Shown: in pieces, positions 1-6,522 of the stretch
Layout: every line of letters begins with the position of its first letter
Numbering within the stretch: position 1 is the stretch's first letter
Assembly: GCA_026391235.1 (NCBI GenBank)
Contig: JAPLDV010000506.1
Span: 1 to 8,086, forward strand
Length of the DNA: 8,086 nt
Direction of reading: 5' to 3'
From: Bacteroidia bacterium
GTDB taxonomy: Bacteria; Bacteroidota; Bacteroidia; Bacteroidales; UBA12481
Translations under genes and position numbers: made by a program
The notes under the pieces: model-generated
The model's input: the letters and a program-made list of their open reading frames with translations, nothing else
Told to the model about the DNA's origin: nothing
Databases searched by the model: none

Positions 1-748
1 TGGATGGCCAAGCCATGGCCTTATGAACAGCTAGCCCGACAGGCTCGCTCCATCCGTATTTTCCGCCAAGCCCGTTGTGTGCGTATATTTTATAGCTGCC
101 GTCGGCCAATGATGCAGGAAGAATAAAGTGAATATCATAAGCACTAGCCTTAACAACCTTGCATTTTTTGAAAGATCCGTCAGGTGCTTCAATGGATATT
201 TTTGTTTCGGGTGCATTCAGATACGAACCATAGCCCGGGGCTTGCAGAAAAACCTGAGGAGCAGGATATAAATCGAGGTTTACCAGGTTGCGGCCGAAAA
301 TACGCACCGTATCACCGCCTGAGGCCACTTCTTTGGACAGCCATTCAGCTTTTGCGACATTCACCAGTACCGGTTTGCTTAATCCTTTGTTTCCCTTTGC
401 AACTACTGCATAAACAGAAAATTGGTCATCGGGAAAATCACAGGTAAGCACCTGCGGCTCGTTTTTAACAACGCGAAGTATCTTTGATCCTGCCTCCAGA
501 AACTTAACTTCCAACAGACCAGAGGGGCTGCCGGCATCACCATTCTCCACTTTTATAAGTTTTATTACCGGAGATTTAACATCCCAGCCGTCACCCACGA
601 TTACCGAAAGCTTTCCCGGCATGGCAGGATTGCTGACATTAACAATTACAACTGATTTATCATCCTTATCTGCTCCAACTGCTGCCGGGAAAATATTTTG
701 GCCATAAGCAAAAAAAAGAAAAACAATTCCTAAAGTCTTGATTTTCAT
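1..748 (-). CDS. secreted protein with TIG/IPT-like domain, probable N-terminus of a pectate-lyase/GH28-related protein (partial)
   Basis: Reading the minus strand from ATG at 748 gives an open frame of 249 codons with no stop to the left edge, so the C-terminus is missing. It begins MKIKTLGIVFLFFAYGQ, a signal peptide, so the product is exported. Residues about 30-130 are beta-rich and unassigned. Residues about 133-247 look like a TIG/IPT-type beta-sandwich: SGGDTVRIFGRNLV (143-156) is the usual opening strand and DGSYKIYAHNGLGGKYGW (216-233) a later strand. In several bacterial families this kind of module, ending in an 'HNG-GG-YGW' segment, precedes a right-handed beta-helix of the pectate-lyase-3 or GH28-related type; that helix would lie outside the window. 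The identity as a polysaccharide-degrading enzyme is therefore inferred. It is transcribed divergently from the gene at 1080. The open frame and signal peptide are clear; the family call is moderate. Confidence 0.75.
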   Translation of the reverse strand, partial: MKIKTLGIVFLFFAYGQNIFPAAVGADKDDKSVVIVNVSNPAMPGKLSVIVGDGWDVKSPVIKLIKVENGDAGSPSGLLEVKFLEAGSKILRVVKNEPQVLTCDFPDDQFSVYAVVAKGNKGLSKPVLVNVAKAEWLSKEVASGGDTVRIFGRNLVNLDLYPAPQVFLQAPGYGSYLNAPETKISIEAPDGSFKKCKVVKASAYDIHFILPASLADGSYKIYAHNGLGGKYGWSEPVGLAVHKAMAWPS

Positions 749-1079
749 CGTTATGCTATTTACGGCATTTTAAATTTATCCTTAATATGCATAATTCATA
801 AGTCAGTATCAATTATGGGGCATCCCCTGAAATCGAACGCGGATATCTAATGAAGCACACTCCATGAATAATTCAGATCAAATTAAATGAATTTCAAGCT
901 AAAATAGAGGCTATTTGATGAATAACCCAACATTCAAAATGATAGGATCTGTTTTGCCCATTATCAGTAACTTTCGGTTTTAATAAATGCATAAAATATG
1001 GCTCTTCCCACTAACATAAAGGGTTACTGTTCAGCTATCCCCACATTACCTGTTTTAAACCAATAAAAGTTTTTAATTA
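749..1079. other. AT-rich divergent intergenic region
   Basis: This 331-base spacer separates the divergent genes starting at 748 (minus) and 1080 (plus), so it should carry both promoters. It is visibly richer in A and T than the flanking coding sequence, and I see no convincing ORF or RNA gene. I found no clear match to the Bacteroidota promoter pattern (TTTG about -33, TAnnTTTG about -7); the nearest on the plus strand is TAACTTTC at 968-975, without a good upstream partner. An imperfect inverted repeat lies at 787-823. Confidence 0.6.
787..823. promoter_or_regulatory. imperfect inverted repeat in the leader of the minus-strand gene
   Basis: ATGCATAATT at 787-796 can pair with AATTAT (811-816) plus GCAT (820-823), with a GGG bulge and a 14-base loop. 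A second small inverted repeat, GGGG-CAT-CCCC, sits at 817-827. The structure lies roughly 40-75 bases upstream of the minus-strand start codon, so it could be an operator or a leader hairpin. There is no T-run, so it does not look like a terminator. AT-rich sequence makes chance pairing likely. Confidence 0.2.
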
Positions 1080-2561
1080 ATGATAAACCTTGTTTTAGCA
1101 ATTCTTTTCCTTCTGGCCATTGATGCGTCCGGCCAGGATACCACCGAAATCAAAATACACGCTGAGCAGGTAAAATATAAGATGGCGGGTGGGATTGGCG
1201 CTTCGTGGCATGCAATCAGTGAAGACTCCGTCGATGAAAGCCCTGAATATAAATGGGCTCTTCGGTACAGCAATTCCAGAGGCAGCGCGTGGGGTGGAAA
1301 TCCTCCTGTCACCAGTAACAATGCCTGGGAACAGATTTATAAACATGCTTCCTGGCTGGGCTTCTCCTTCCTGCGGGTCGAGCTGAGCGCCAGCATATAC
1401 CACCCTGAGCGGGACCGGTTCGACTGGGATAATGAGGAGATGGCTGCCCTGTACCGGATATTGGACTGGGCCCAGGCTAATGACGCAGATGTATTTCTTC
1501 AGCAAATGTGGAGCAATGTAAAATGGAATTCCTATCCCGGTGTACAACCCCTCCTAAGCGCTCCCAGGTCACTGGATGACTTTGCAGCAGGCATTGCCGG
1601 GTTGCTGAAACACCTCACTGTTACCAAAAAATACACCTGCATCAGGTGGATCTGCATAACCAACGAGCCACCCGGAGGCGGTTGGGGATCGTGGTGGAGC
1701 ATGGGGGAAACCGATGCACCGCTTACTCCAGCGCTCAAGGCGGTGAGAGTGGCTCTGGACCGTGCAAATATTCCGATCCCGATATCCGGCCCTGACTGGA
1801 CCGATCTTCCACCTTTTGTTCAGGCTAAAATCGATTTCGATCCTTACATCGGCGCTTACGATATCCATTCGTATCAGGGAATCGATGAGGCTAAACAAAA
1901 AATAGTCGAAGATTGGGTATCCTGGGCCCGAAAACAGGGCAAGCCTTTGTTCCTGACCGAGATCGGTGATATGCGGCTGGGTTGGAAGGATTCTAACACC
2001 GGGCCAAAGTCGTTTGCAGCAGCCTTATCCAATGCAGAGTCAATAATAAGGGGACTGAGCGCCGGAGCTGGTGCTTTCAACCGTTGGAGCTTTACCAACA
2101 GGGGCGATCTAGATGGCCAGTGGCAACTGATCCGTACCTGGGATATAGAACATAAACGGTATTTTGATCAGATAGAAATCGAGCCGGCTGCATTCTATGG
2201 ATATGGAATCATTACCCGGTTTTGTGCAAAACACTCTTCAGTGGTAAATACCGAATCCGAAAAAAATCCATCTGTTTTATCACAAACCCTGAAAAGTCCA
2301 TCAGGGTTACTTACCATATATATGTTAAATAAAAGCAGCAAAACCCAGATCGTTAAGATTAAGATATTAGGAGCAAACAATGAACGGCTTTATCTGTACA
2401 TGGTTACTGAACAGGAAGTTACGAAACCAAGGTACAAAATGGAACCGATAAGGGAGATGGTTTGTAAGGATGGTAAGAACCTGGTTCTGGAATTACCGGC
2501 TTATAGCATTAACACGTTAACCGGTTACAAAAGTTTACCTGATGATCCGGCCAGAAAATAA
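1080..2561 (+). CDS. secreted clan GH-A glycoside hydrolase (GH30/GH5/GH39-like, family unassigned)
   Basis: A 493-residue protein. The start is fixed because an in-frame TAA lies at 1074-1076. The signal peptide MINLVLAILFLLAIDASG is followed by a probable cut before Q19, so it acts outside the cytoplasm. The body reads as a (beta/alpha)8 barrel: GGIGASWHAI (37-46) resembles the first strand of GH30-like enzymes, FLRVEL (97-102) a second strand, ITNEP (193-197) places the acid/base at E196, DIHSY (261-265) a histidine strand, LTEIGD (292-297) the nucleophile at E294, and NRWSF (334-338) the tryptophan of strand 8. The 98-residue gap between the two glutamates fits clan GH-A retaining enzymes. 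Residues about 400-482 (SGLLTIYMLNKSS to LPAYSINTL) form a C-terminal beta-domain like that beside GH30, GH39 and GH51 barrels. The exact family and substrate cannot be told from the sequence. It is likely to work with the downstream GH29- and GH172-like proteins, although a 460-base gap suggests separate transcription. Confidence 0.85.
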   Translation: MINLVLAILFLLAIDASGQDTTEIKIHAEQVKYKMAGGIGASWHAISEDSVDESPEYKWALRYSNSRGSAWGGNPPVTSNNAWEQIYKHASWLGFSFLRVELSASIYHPERDRFDWDNEEMAALYRILDWAQANDADVFLQQMWSNVKWNSYPGVQPLLSAPRSLDDFAAGIAGLLKHLTVTKKYTCIRWICITNEPPGGGWGSWWSMGETDAPLTPALKAVRVALDRANIPIPISGPDWTDLPPFVQAKIDFDPYIGAYDIHSYQGIDEAKQKIVEDWVSWARKQGKPLFLTEIGDMRLGWKDSNTGPKSFAAALSNAESIIRGLSAGAGAFNRWSFTNRGDLDGQWQLIRTWDIEHKRYFDQIEIEPAAFYGYGIITRFCAKHSSVVNTESEKNPSVLSQTLKSPSGLLTIYMLNKSSKTQIVKIKILGANNERLYLYMVTEQEVTKPRYKMEPIREMVCKDGKNLVLELPAYSINTLTGYKSLPDDPARK

Positions 2562-2578
2562 CCGGATAAACCAAATGA

Positions 2579-2731
2579 TCAGAGTTTGGCGTTCCCCTTG
2601 GTGGGGTGCTCGAAATGGTAACCGGTACCGGCCGAAATAAAGCGGAAATGATAAACCATGGCGATTGAGTGATTTATTTCATGAAGTTCCTCCCGAAACC
2701 CTCCCGGTGCATCGTAAAGCGACTGTATCAT
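2579..2731 (-). CDS. possible 50-residue ORF or gene fragment
   Basis: Minus-strand ORF from ATG at 2731 to TGA at 2579. It begins MIQSLYDAPGGFREEL and contains HSIAMVYHFRFISAGTGYHF. The composition is protein-like, with no stop for 50 codons, and the same frame stays open upstream for about 18 codons (EYFNPTIKAGYDPNVGV) apart from one TGA just before the start. A purine run (AAGGGGG) abuts the ATG, too close for a normal ribosome binding site. It lies antisense in the gap between two plus-strand enzymes. I do not recognise a family. It may be a pseudogene remnant, part of a repeat element, or chance. Confidence 0.25.
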   Translation of the reverse strand: MIQSLYDAPGGFREELHEINHSIAMVYHFRFISAGTGYHFEHPTKGNAKL

Positions 2732-2936
2732 CCCCCTTCATACCCCGACATTCGGATCATAACCGGCTTTGATGGTCGGGTTAAAGTATTCCAGATTTTA
2801 GTGCCAACATTGGTTAAGGCAATTCCTAAAAAATGATCAAGCCGGTGGTTTTGGCCACAAGTTGAACCGGAAGTGATTAGCACGCTCCGAAACCAGAACA
2901 TCAGGTGATCCGATTTGCCGGCAGTGGCATTCGCTT

Positions 2937-2970
2937 TTCGAGTCATATCCTTCAAACATCATTATCTTCG
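2937..2970 (+). promoter_or_regulatory. candidate Bacteroidota-type promoter for the GH29-like gene
   Basis: TATCTTCG at 2963-2970 matches the Bacteroidota -7 pattern TAnnTTTG at all but one position. TTCG at 2937-2940, preceded by TT, could serve as the -33 element (TTTG), with a 22-base spacer. Transcription would start near 2976, leaving a leader of about 45 bases before the ATG at 3022. The match is imperfect on both boxes, so this is a suggestion only. Confidence 0.3.
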
Positions 2971-3021
2971 TACCACGGCAAAACACGAACATTTTGATAC
3001 AATGAAACAAACCGCAATCGC

Positions 3022-4278
3022 ATGAAGAATATCCTTCTGATTTTTGCCCTGTTGGCAACCCTTGGCGCCCAGGGCCAGACTGCAGGCGGCAGGCAATCTG
3101 CCGGCAATTCCTATCAGGATATGAAGCTCGGGCTTTTTGTGCATTACATGAACCCGGCCAAGGAATATCGCTGGGGTTCCACACAATGGGCCGATGGATC
3201 GCAGGTTCAGTCGCTCGGAGAGCTGGCCGATAATTTCGATGCGGATGACCTGGCCAAAACCGCGGCTTCCATGGGCGTCCAATATGTGATTTTCACCACC
3301 TGGCATGCCAACATGAACGTCCTTTACCCGAGCGAAGTGATGAAAAAATGGCTGCCCGGGCATTGCACGGAGCGCGATGTGATACGTGACCTGATCAGTG
3401 CGCTGAAAGCCAGGGAAATTAAGCTGATACTGTATGTTCACCCAAGCGACGGCCATGATTTTACGAAGGAAGACCAGGAGCGCAGCGGGTGGACCGATGG
3501 GGTGCCGTACAAGCGTTGGAACGATTTTATCAATGAGGTTTTCGAAGAAGTGGCTGCCCGATACGGAAAAGACTTATCAGGATTATACATTGATGGAGGT
3601 TTGCCCCCGCAGGTAGATGCTGCGCGGCTAAGAAAAACGATCACCGCCCGGATGCCGGATGCCTGGTTGATACAGAATTCCGGATTGAACCCTGCCCTGG
3701 TGGATTATGCGGCCCGCGAACGGATGGAAACGCCCTACCACGCTACTACCTGGATGATGTGCCACACTATCACCTACGAATGGTGGGCGTTATCTGGAAC
3801 GGTGACTTTCTGTCCCGAGCTGGCCTATCAATACACCGTACTCCAGGCAGCTGTGCAGGGAGCAACGGGCGGTGGCGTTGCCTGGTCGTTCGGACCTCAT
3901 CCCGGTGGCCGGTGGGAACTTGGCGTGCGGTCATTCTGCGTCCGTTTGGGTGAGATGGTTAAAAAAGCAGGTCCGTCGCTCTTCGGAACCAGGCCCGGCA
4001 AAGCATTTATCACCAAAGACGGAACCCCGCTCATCGGTTTAACCTATGCCGCCACCGAATCGGCAGATGGTAAAAAGACTTATGTCCACCTGTTCAAGCC
4101 TCCGAAGGGCAATACGTTCAGCCTTCCGCTAACAGCCGACGGGCGCCGGTTTACCTCGGCACGATTAATCGGCAAAAGGGACCGGGTAAGGCTTAACCAA
4201 AACGAAACCGGGATTATCATCACGGTGAAATCCCCGGCTGTGTGGGATGATGTTGATACCATAATCGAATTGCGCTGA
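3022..4278 (+). CDS. secreted GH29-like (alpha-L-fucosidase family) glycoside hydrolase
   Basis: A 418-residue protein with signal peptide MKNILLIFALLATLGAQGQ. The fold signals are those of GH29: KLGLFVHY (35-42, counterpart of KFGIFIHWG), FDADDLAKTAASMGVQYVIF (72-91, counterpart of the segment before KHHDGF), DVIRDLISALKAREIKLILY (119-138) and GLYIDGG (187-193), which puts the likely nucleophile at D191. Residues about 320-418 resemble the GH29 C-terminal beta-domain (KTYVHLF, then RLIGKRDRV, then a final VDTIIEL). Several fucose-contacting positions differ from classical GH29: the HHDGF segment is WHANMN, HWG is HYM, and the usual WE-C-T segment reads WMMCHT (244-249); E236 in ERMETP is a candidate acid/base. 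Substrate may therefore not be plain alpha-L-fucose. Its likely role is exoglycosidase work on a polysaccharide together with the flanking enzymes. The start lacks a clear ribosome binding site, as is usual in this phylum. Confidence 0.82.
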   Translation: MKNILLIFALLATLGAQGQTAGGRQSAGNSYQDMKLGLFVHYMNPAKEYRWGSTQWADGSQVQSLGELADNFDADDLAKTAASMGVQYVIFTTWHANMNVLYPSEVMKKWLPGHCTERDVIRDLISALKAREIKLILYVHPSDGHDFTKEDQERSGWTDGVPYKRWNDFINEVFEEVAARYGKDLSGLYIDGGLPPQVDAARLRKTITARMPDAWLIQNSGLNPALVDYAARERMETPYHATTWMMCHTITYEWWALSGTVTFCPELAYQYTVLQAAVQGATGGGVAWSFGPHPGGRWELGVRSFCVRLGEMVKKAGPSLFGTRPGKAFITKDGTPLIGLTYAATESADGKKTYVHLFKPPKGNTFSLPLTADGRRFTSARLIGKRDRVRLNQNETGIIITVKSPAVWDDVDTIIELR

Positions 4279-4295
4279 TATGACTAAACCCTGTA

Positions 4296-4332
4296 TTGAA
4301 GACCAATGTTGAAGACCAGGACCAATGTTGAA
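4296..4332. repeat. short direct repeats (GACCAATGTTGAA)
   Basis: The 13-base sequence GACCAATGTTGAA occurs exactly at 4301-4313 and 4320-4332, and TTGAAGACCA occurs at 4296-4305 and 4309-4318. The two interlock as an imperfect tandem array of TTGAA/GACCAATG blocks directly downstream of the GH29-like stop codon, and lead within 15 bases into the 7-base array. This looks like simple-sequence expansion, not a binding site. Confidence 0.75.
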
Positions 4333-4346
4333 TGCTGAAATCACAA

Positions 4347-4433
4347 CCTGATACCCCATACCCCATACCTGATACCCCATACCTGATACCCAATACCTGA
4401 TACCTGATACCCGATACCTGATACCCGATACCC
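4347..4433. repeat. 7-base tandem array, twelve units, ending at a start codon
   Basis: Twelve consecutive 7-base units run from 4347 to 4430, all of the form CC[C/T][G/C/A]ATA: CCTGATA six times, CCCCATA three times, CCCGATA twice and CCCAATA once. A partial unit (CCC) then abuts the ATG at 4434. The array makes up most of the leader of the lipoprotein gene and leaves no room for a Shine-Dalgarno sequence. Because 7 is not a multiple of 3 the array cannot be stably translated; a TGA in frame with the gene lies at 4419-4421. Changes in copy number would alter the leader length, so a role in variable expression is possible but untested. Confidence 0.92.
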
Positions 4434-5930
4434 ATGAAGAAAATAATCCCAATCGCAATCATCCTGATAACTATCTTATCTGGCTGTAACATAAAGCCTG
4501 TCGAGGTAAAGGTTTACTCCGATCCGGTGATGCCGCTCATACAGCTGCCAGTGGATTTCAGAAGTTATCGGCAGAACACCAACAATGTTCTGGAGCCGGG
4601 TGGATATTATAACCTGCTTGATGTTAAAGGACCCGGATGTGTGAGGAGCATCTGGTTTCTTTATGCCGAGCACAAGCGTATCGTGATCTGTGCCGACGGG
4701 ATAACGCAGGTGGATATGCCGGCCGATGTGTTTTTCGGAACGCTGCTCGGCAAGGAGCCTTACCTGATCAATTCGGCGGCCCTGGCCAGCATGCCAAACG
4801 ATATGGTAAAGAATGATTTCGGCGGTGGCGGCGGAGAGCCGGGATACACCTGTTACCTGCCTATCCCCTTCCAGGATTCCTGCAGCATCAGGATATATGA
4901 GACTGAAAAAAAGGGAATGTCGGCTATGGTCAACTGGCACAAATATGCCGATGGCACCCGGATCACCCCTTACCGCCTGTATGTATCTCATAACATAATG
5001 AATCCCGCCCCCGCGCGTGGGGGGACCATGGTGATGGCAGACATTTCAGGATCAGGCTTCATTGCCGGCATCATGCAGGGAATTATTCAACTGAAATTCG
5101 ATGATCTCATGTACCATCACGGAGGCATCACCTGGCTGATCGATGGGGAGACCGACCCGCACGCCATCCGAGGTTTCAATATGGAGGATGATTACGGCTT
5201 TACCTGGGGATTCCATGCCGATCAGACTCCCTGGTTCGGGGTGCCTTATCATACCTATAAACGTTTTGAAGGATCGGACCCGAAAGACGGCTCCATTTTC
5301 GCCCTTCAGCAGGAAGCGATTGTTTACCGTTGGCTCGGTCCGGATCCTGTATCCTTCTCCTCCTCGATATCCATGCGCGTTGGAACGCGGCCTGATCACA
5401 CCGAGACCGTTATCTGGTATTACAAAAAAACAGGAACCACTGCCCCCGAAGTGCTGACGCCCGAAAAATGGCAGATCACGGGTACCATTCCATGCAAAAC
5501 CAAAGAGGAATTTGAAATCGCCGACCTGCCTGCCGGCCTCACTGGCCAATGGCCCGATACGCTAAAAATCGGGACAAAGAATTATGCAGTTCATGAACTT
5601 CAACCGGATCATACCTGGGTGAATTTTCACCGGTTTTATTATACACAGACCTATACCCCGTTTGCCATGATCAATCAGGCCGTCTATGCCAAAGGCATGA
5701 TTGAAAGCAACCGCTCCAGGAATGCCTTTCTTCGCATTGCCTTCGATGATTGGCTGGCTATCTGGGTAAATGGTGAAAAGATATCAACCCTCTATCATGA
5801 GAATGGTTTCGGATCTCAGAATATTCCGGTCAGGCTGAAGAAGGGAACAAATGAAATCGTCGTAAAATCGATAAATTTCAACAAGATTCCGAACAATCAT
5901 CTGTGGGCTTTCAGCCTGATAGCCGAATGA
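4434..5930 (+). CDS. DUF2961 / GH172-family lipoprotein
   Basis: A 498-residue protein. MKKIIPIAIILITILSGC is a lipoprotein signal peptide with lipobox L15-S-G-C18, so the mature protein is membrane-anchored. Residues about 45-330 match the DUF2961 pattern: GGYYNLLDVKGPGCVRSIWF (56-75), PADVFFGTLLG (96-106), GYTCYLPIPF (137-146), RGFNMEDDYGFTWGF (246-260) and YRWLGPDPVSF (298-308). DUF2961 is now glycoside hydrolase family GH172, whose characterised members act on fructofuranose or arabinofuranose linkages. The EDDY segment corresponds to the family's TEDYF active-site motif, with E251 a likely catalytic acid. Residues about 390-498 form an added beta-sandwich (RIAFDDWLAIWVNGEKI at 434-450, then LKKGTNEIVVK) like sugar-binding modules on other secreted enzymes. 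The start is fixed by an in-frame TGA inside the upstream 7-base array. The stop lies 13 bases before the pentapeptide-repeat gene. Confidence 0.85.
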   Translation: MKKIIPIAIILITILSGCNIKPVEVKVYSDPVMPLIQLPVDFRSYRQNTNNVLEPGGYYNLLDVKGPGCVRSIWFLYAEHKRIVICADGITQVDMPADVFFGTLLGKEPYLINSAALASMPNDMVKNDFGGGGGEPGYTCYLPIPFQDSCSIRIYETEKKGMSAMVNWHKYADGTRITPYRLYVSHNIMNPAPARGGTMVMADISGSGFIAGIMQGIIQLKFDDLMYHHGGITWLIDGETDPHAIRGFNMEDDYGFTWGFHADQTPWFGVPYHTYKRFEGSDPKDGSIFALQQEAIVYRWLGPDPVSFSSSISMRVGTRPDHTETVIWYYKKTGTTAPEVLTPEKWQITGTIPCKTKEEFEIADLPAGLTGQWPDTLKIGTKNYAVHELQPDHTWVNFHRFYYTQTYTPFAMINQAVYAKGMIESNRSRNAFLRIAFDDWLAIWVNGEKISTLYHENGFGSQNIPVRLKKGTNEIVVKSINFNKIPNNHLWAFSLIAE

Positions 5931-5943
5931 AACTGTTGACTAA

Positions 5944-6519
5944 ATGGAAAAATCATACACTTTTAAGCAGACTTTCAGCAAGGCCGACTTCACAATAAAT
6001 CCCCTGAATAAAGGAGAATATGAGAAATGCTCATTTTTAAGCTGCGATTTCTCCAATGCAGATCTTTCGGAAATATCATTTATCGATTGCCTGTTTGATA
6101 ATTGCAACCTGAGCATGGCCAAGCTGAACAATACTGCTATACGTGGCACAGGTTTCAAAGGCTGCAAGATGCTCGGCCTGATCTTTTGGAAATGTAACCA
6201 GTTTGGTTTAACGGCAAGCTTTGATAGTTGCATTCTGAGCCACTCCTCCTTTTACCGGACAAAATTCAGGAAGACAAGCTTTAAAAACCTGAATCTTCAG
6301 GAAGTGGATTTTACCGATTGTGATTTGTCCGGTTCGCTGTTTGAAAACTGCGACCTGACCCATGCGATTTTCGAAAGGAGTATTATTGAAAAAGCAGATT
6401 CTCGCACGGCGATCAATTATTCAATCAATCCTGAGACCAACCGGATTAAAAAAGCTAAATTTTCCACGTCTGGGATTGCCGGATTATTGAACAAGTATGA
6501 TATCGAAATAGACAATTAA
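5944..6519 (+). CDS. pentapeptide-repeat protein (Qnr/McbG-like fold)
   Basis: A 191-residue protein without signal peptide or membrane segment, so cytoplasmic. The start is certain because TAA (5941-5943) is the preceding in-frame codon. Residues about 27-150 are built of five-residue steps with F or L at the centre and C, A or S two residues before, for example KCSFLSCDFSNADLSEISF (28-46), DCLFDNCNL (48-56) and VDFTDCDLSGSLFENCDL (121-138). Nine cysteines line one face of the predicted right-handed quadrilateral beta-helix. A break around 86-92 (QFGLTAS) may be a projecting loop as in Qnr proteins. The C-terminus (about 155-191) is not repeat-like. Family members such as QnrB, MfpA and McbG mimic DNA and bind or protect DNA gyrase; whether this one does is inference. 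It leads a tight three-gene block, and a GyrI-like gene follows 3 bases after its stop. Confidence 0.9.
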   Translation: MEKSYTFKQTFSKADFTINPLNKGEYEKCSFLSCDFSNADLSEISFIDCLFDNCNLSMAKLNNTAIRGTGFKGCKMLGLIFWKCNQFGLTASFDSCILSHSSFYRTKFRKTSFKNLNLQEVDFTDCDLSGSLFENCDLTHAIFERSIIEKADSRTAINYSINPETNRIKKAKFSTSGIAGLLNKYDIEIDN

Positions 6520-6522
6520 TTC

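Larger units (their letters stand above)
2562..3021. other. 460-base gap with protein-like minus-strand fragments; possible decayed gene or repeat element
   Basis: No full-length gene fits here. On the minus strand several short frames look more protein-like than chance would give: EYFNPTIKAGYDPNVGV is followed by a stop (TGA), then in the same frame a 50-residue ORF (2579-2731), and in another frame a fragment ends ANHFRFNLWPKPPA at about 2837. On the plus strand the same stretch reads DQAGGFGHKLNRK then a stop. A small hairpin (TGCCAAC/GTT-AA-GGCA) lies at 2802-2821, and CCCC-TTGGT-GGGG at 2594-2606 is a weak 4-bp inverted repeat without a T-run. I read the stretch as a decayed gene or a dispersed intergenic element; either is inference. 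Confidence 0.4.

Noticed and set aside
1095..1547. Long minus-strand ORF opposite the clan GH-A gene
   Set aside because: The plus-strand frame has signal peptide and catalytic motifs; the antisense frame has none.
2594..2606. CCCC-TTGGT-GGGG hairpin as a terminator for the clan GH-A gene
   Set aside because: The stem is only 4 bp and no T-run follows.
3002..3025. Seven-codon upstream ORF (MKQTAIA) whose stop overlaps the GH29-like start as ATGA
   Set aside because: It is too short to separate from chance, and there is no ribosome binding site or attenuator structure beside it.
2962..3456. Minus-strand ORFs opposite the start of the GH29-like gene
   Set aside because: They are antisense to clearly recognisable GH29-type motifs and show no family signature.
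4347..4433. Possible CRISPR array
   Set aside because: Units are 7 bases with no spacers, so this is a simple tandem repeat.
4165..4492. Minus-strand ORFs rich in GIRY/VSG repeats across the 7-base array
   Set aside because: They are translations of the tandem repeat itself and of antisense coding sequence, with no independent evidence of coding.
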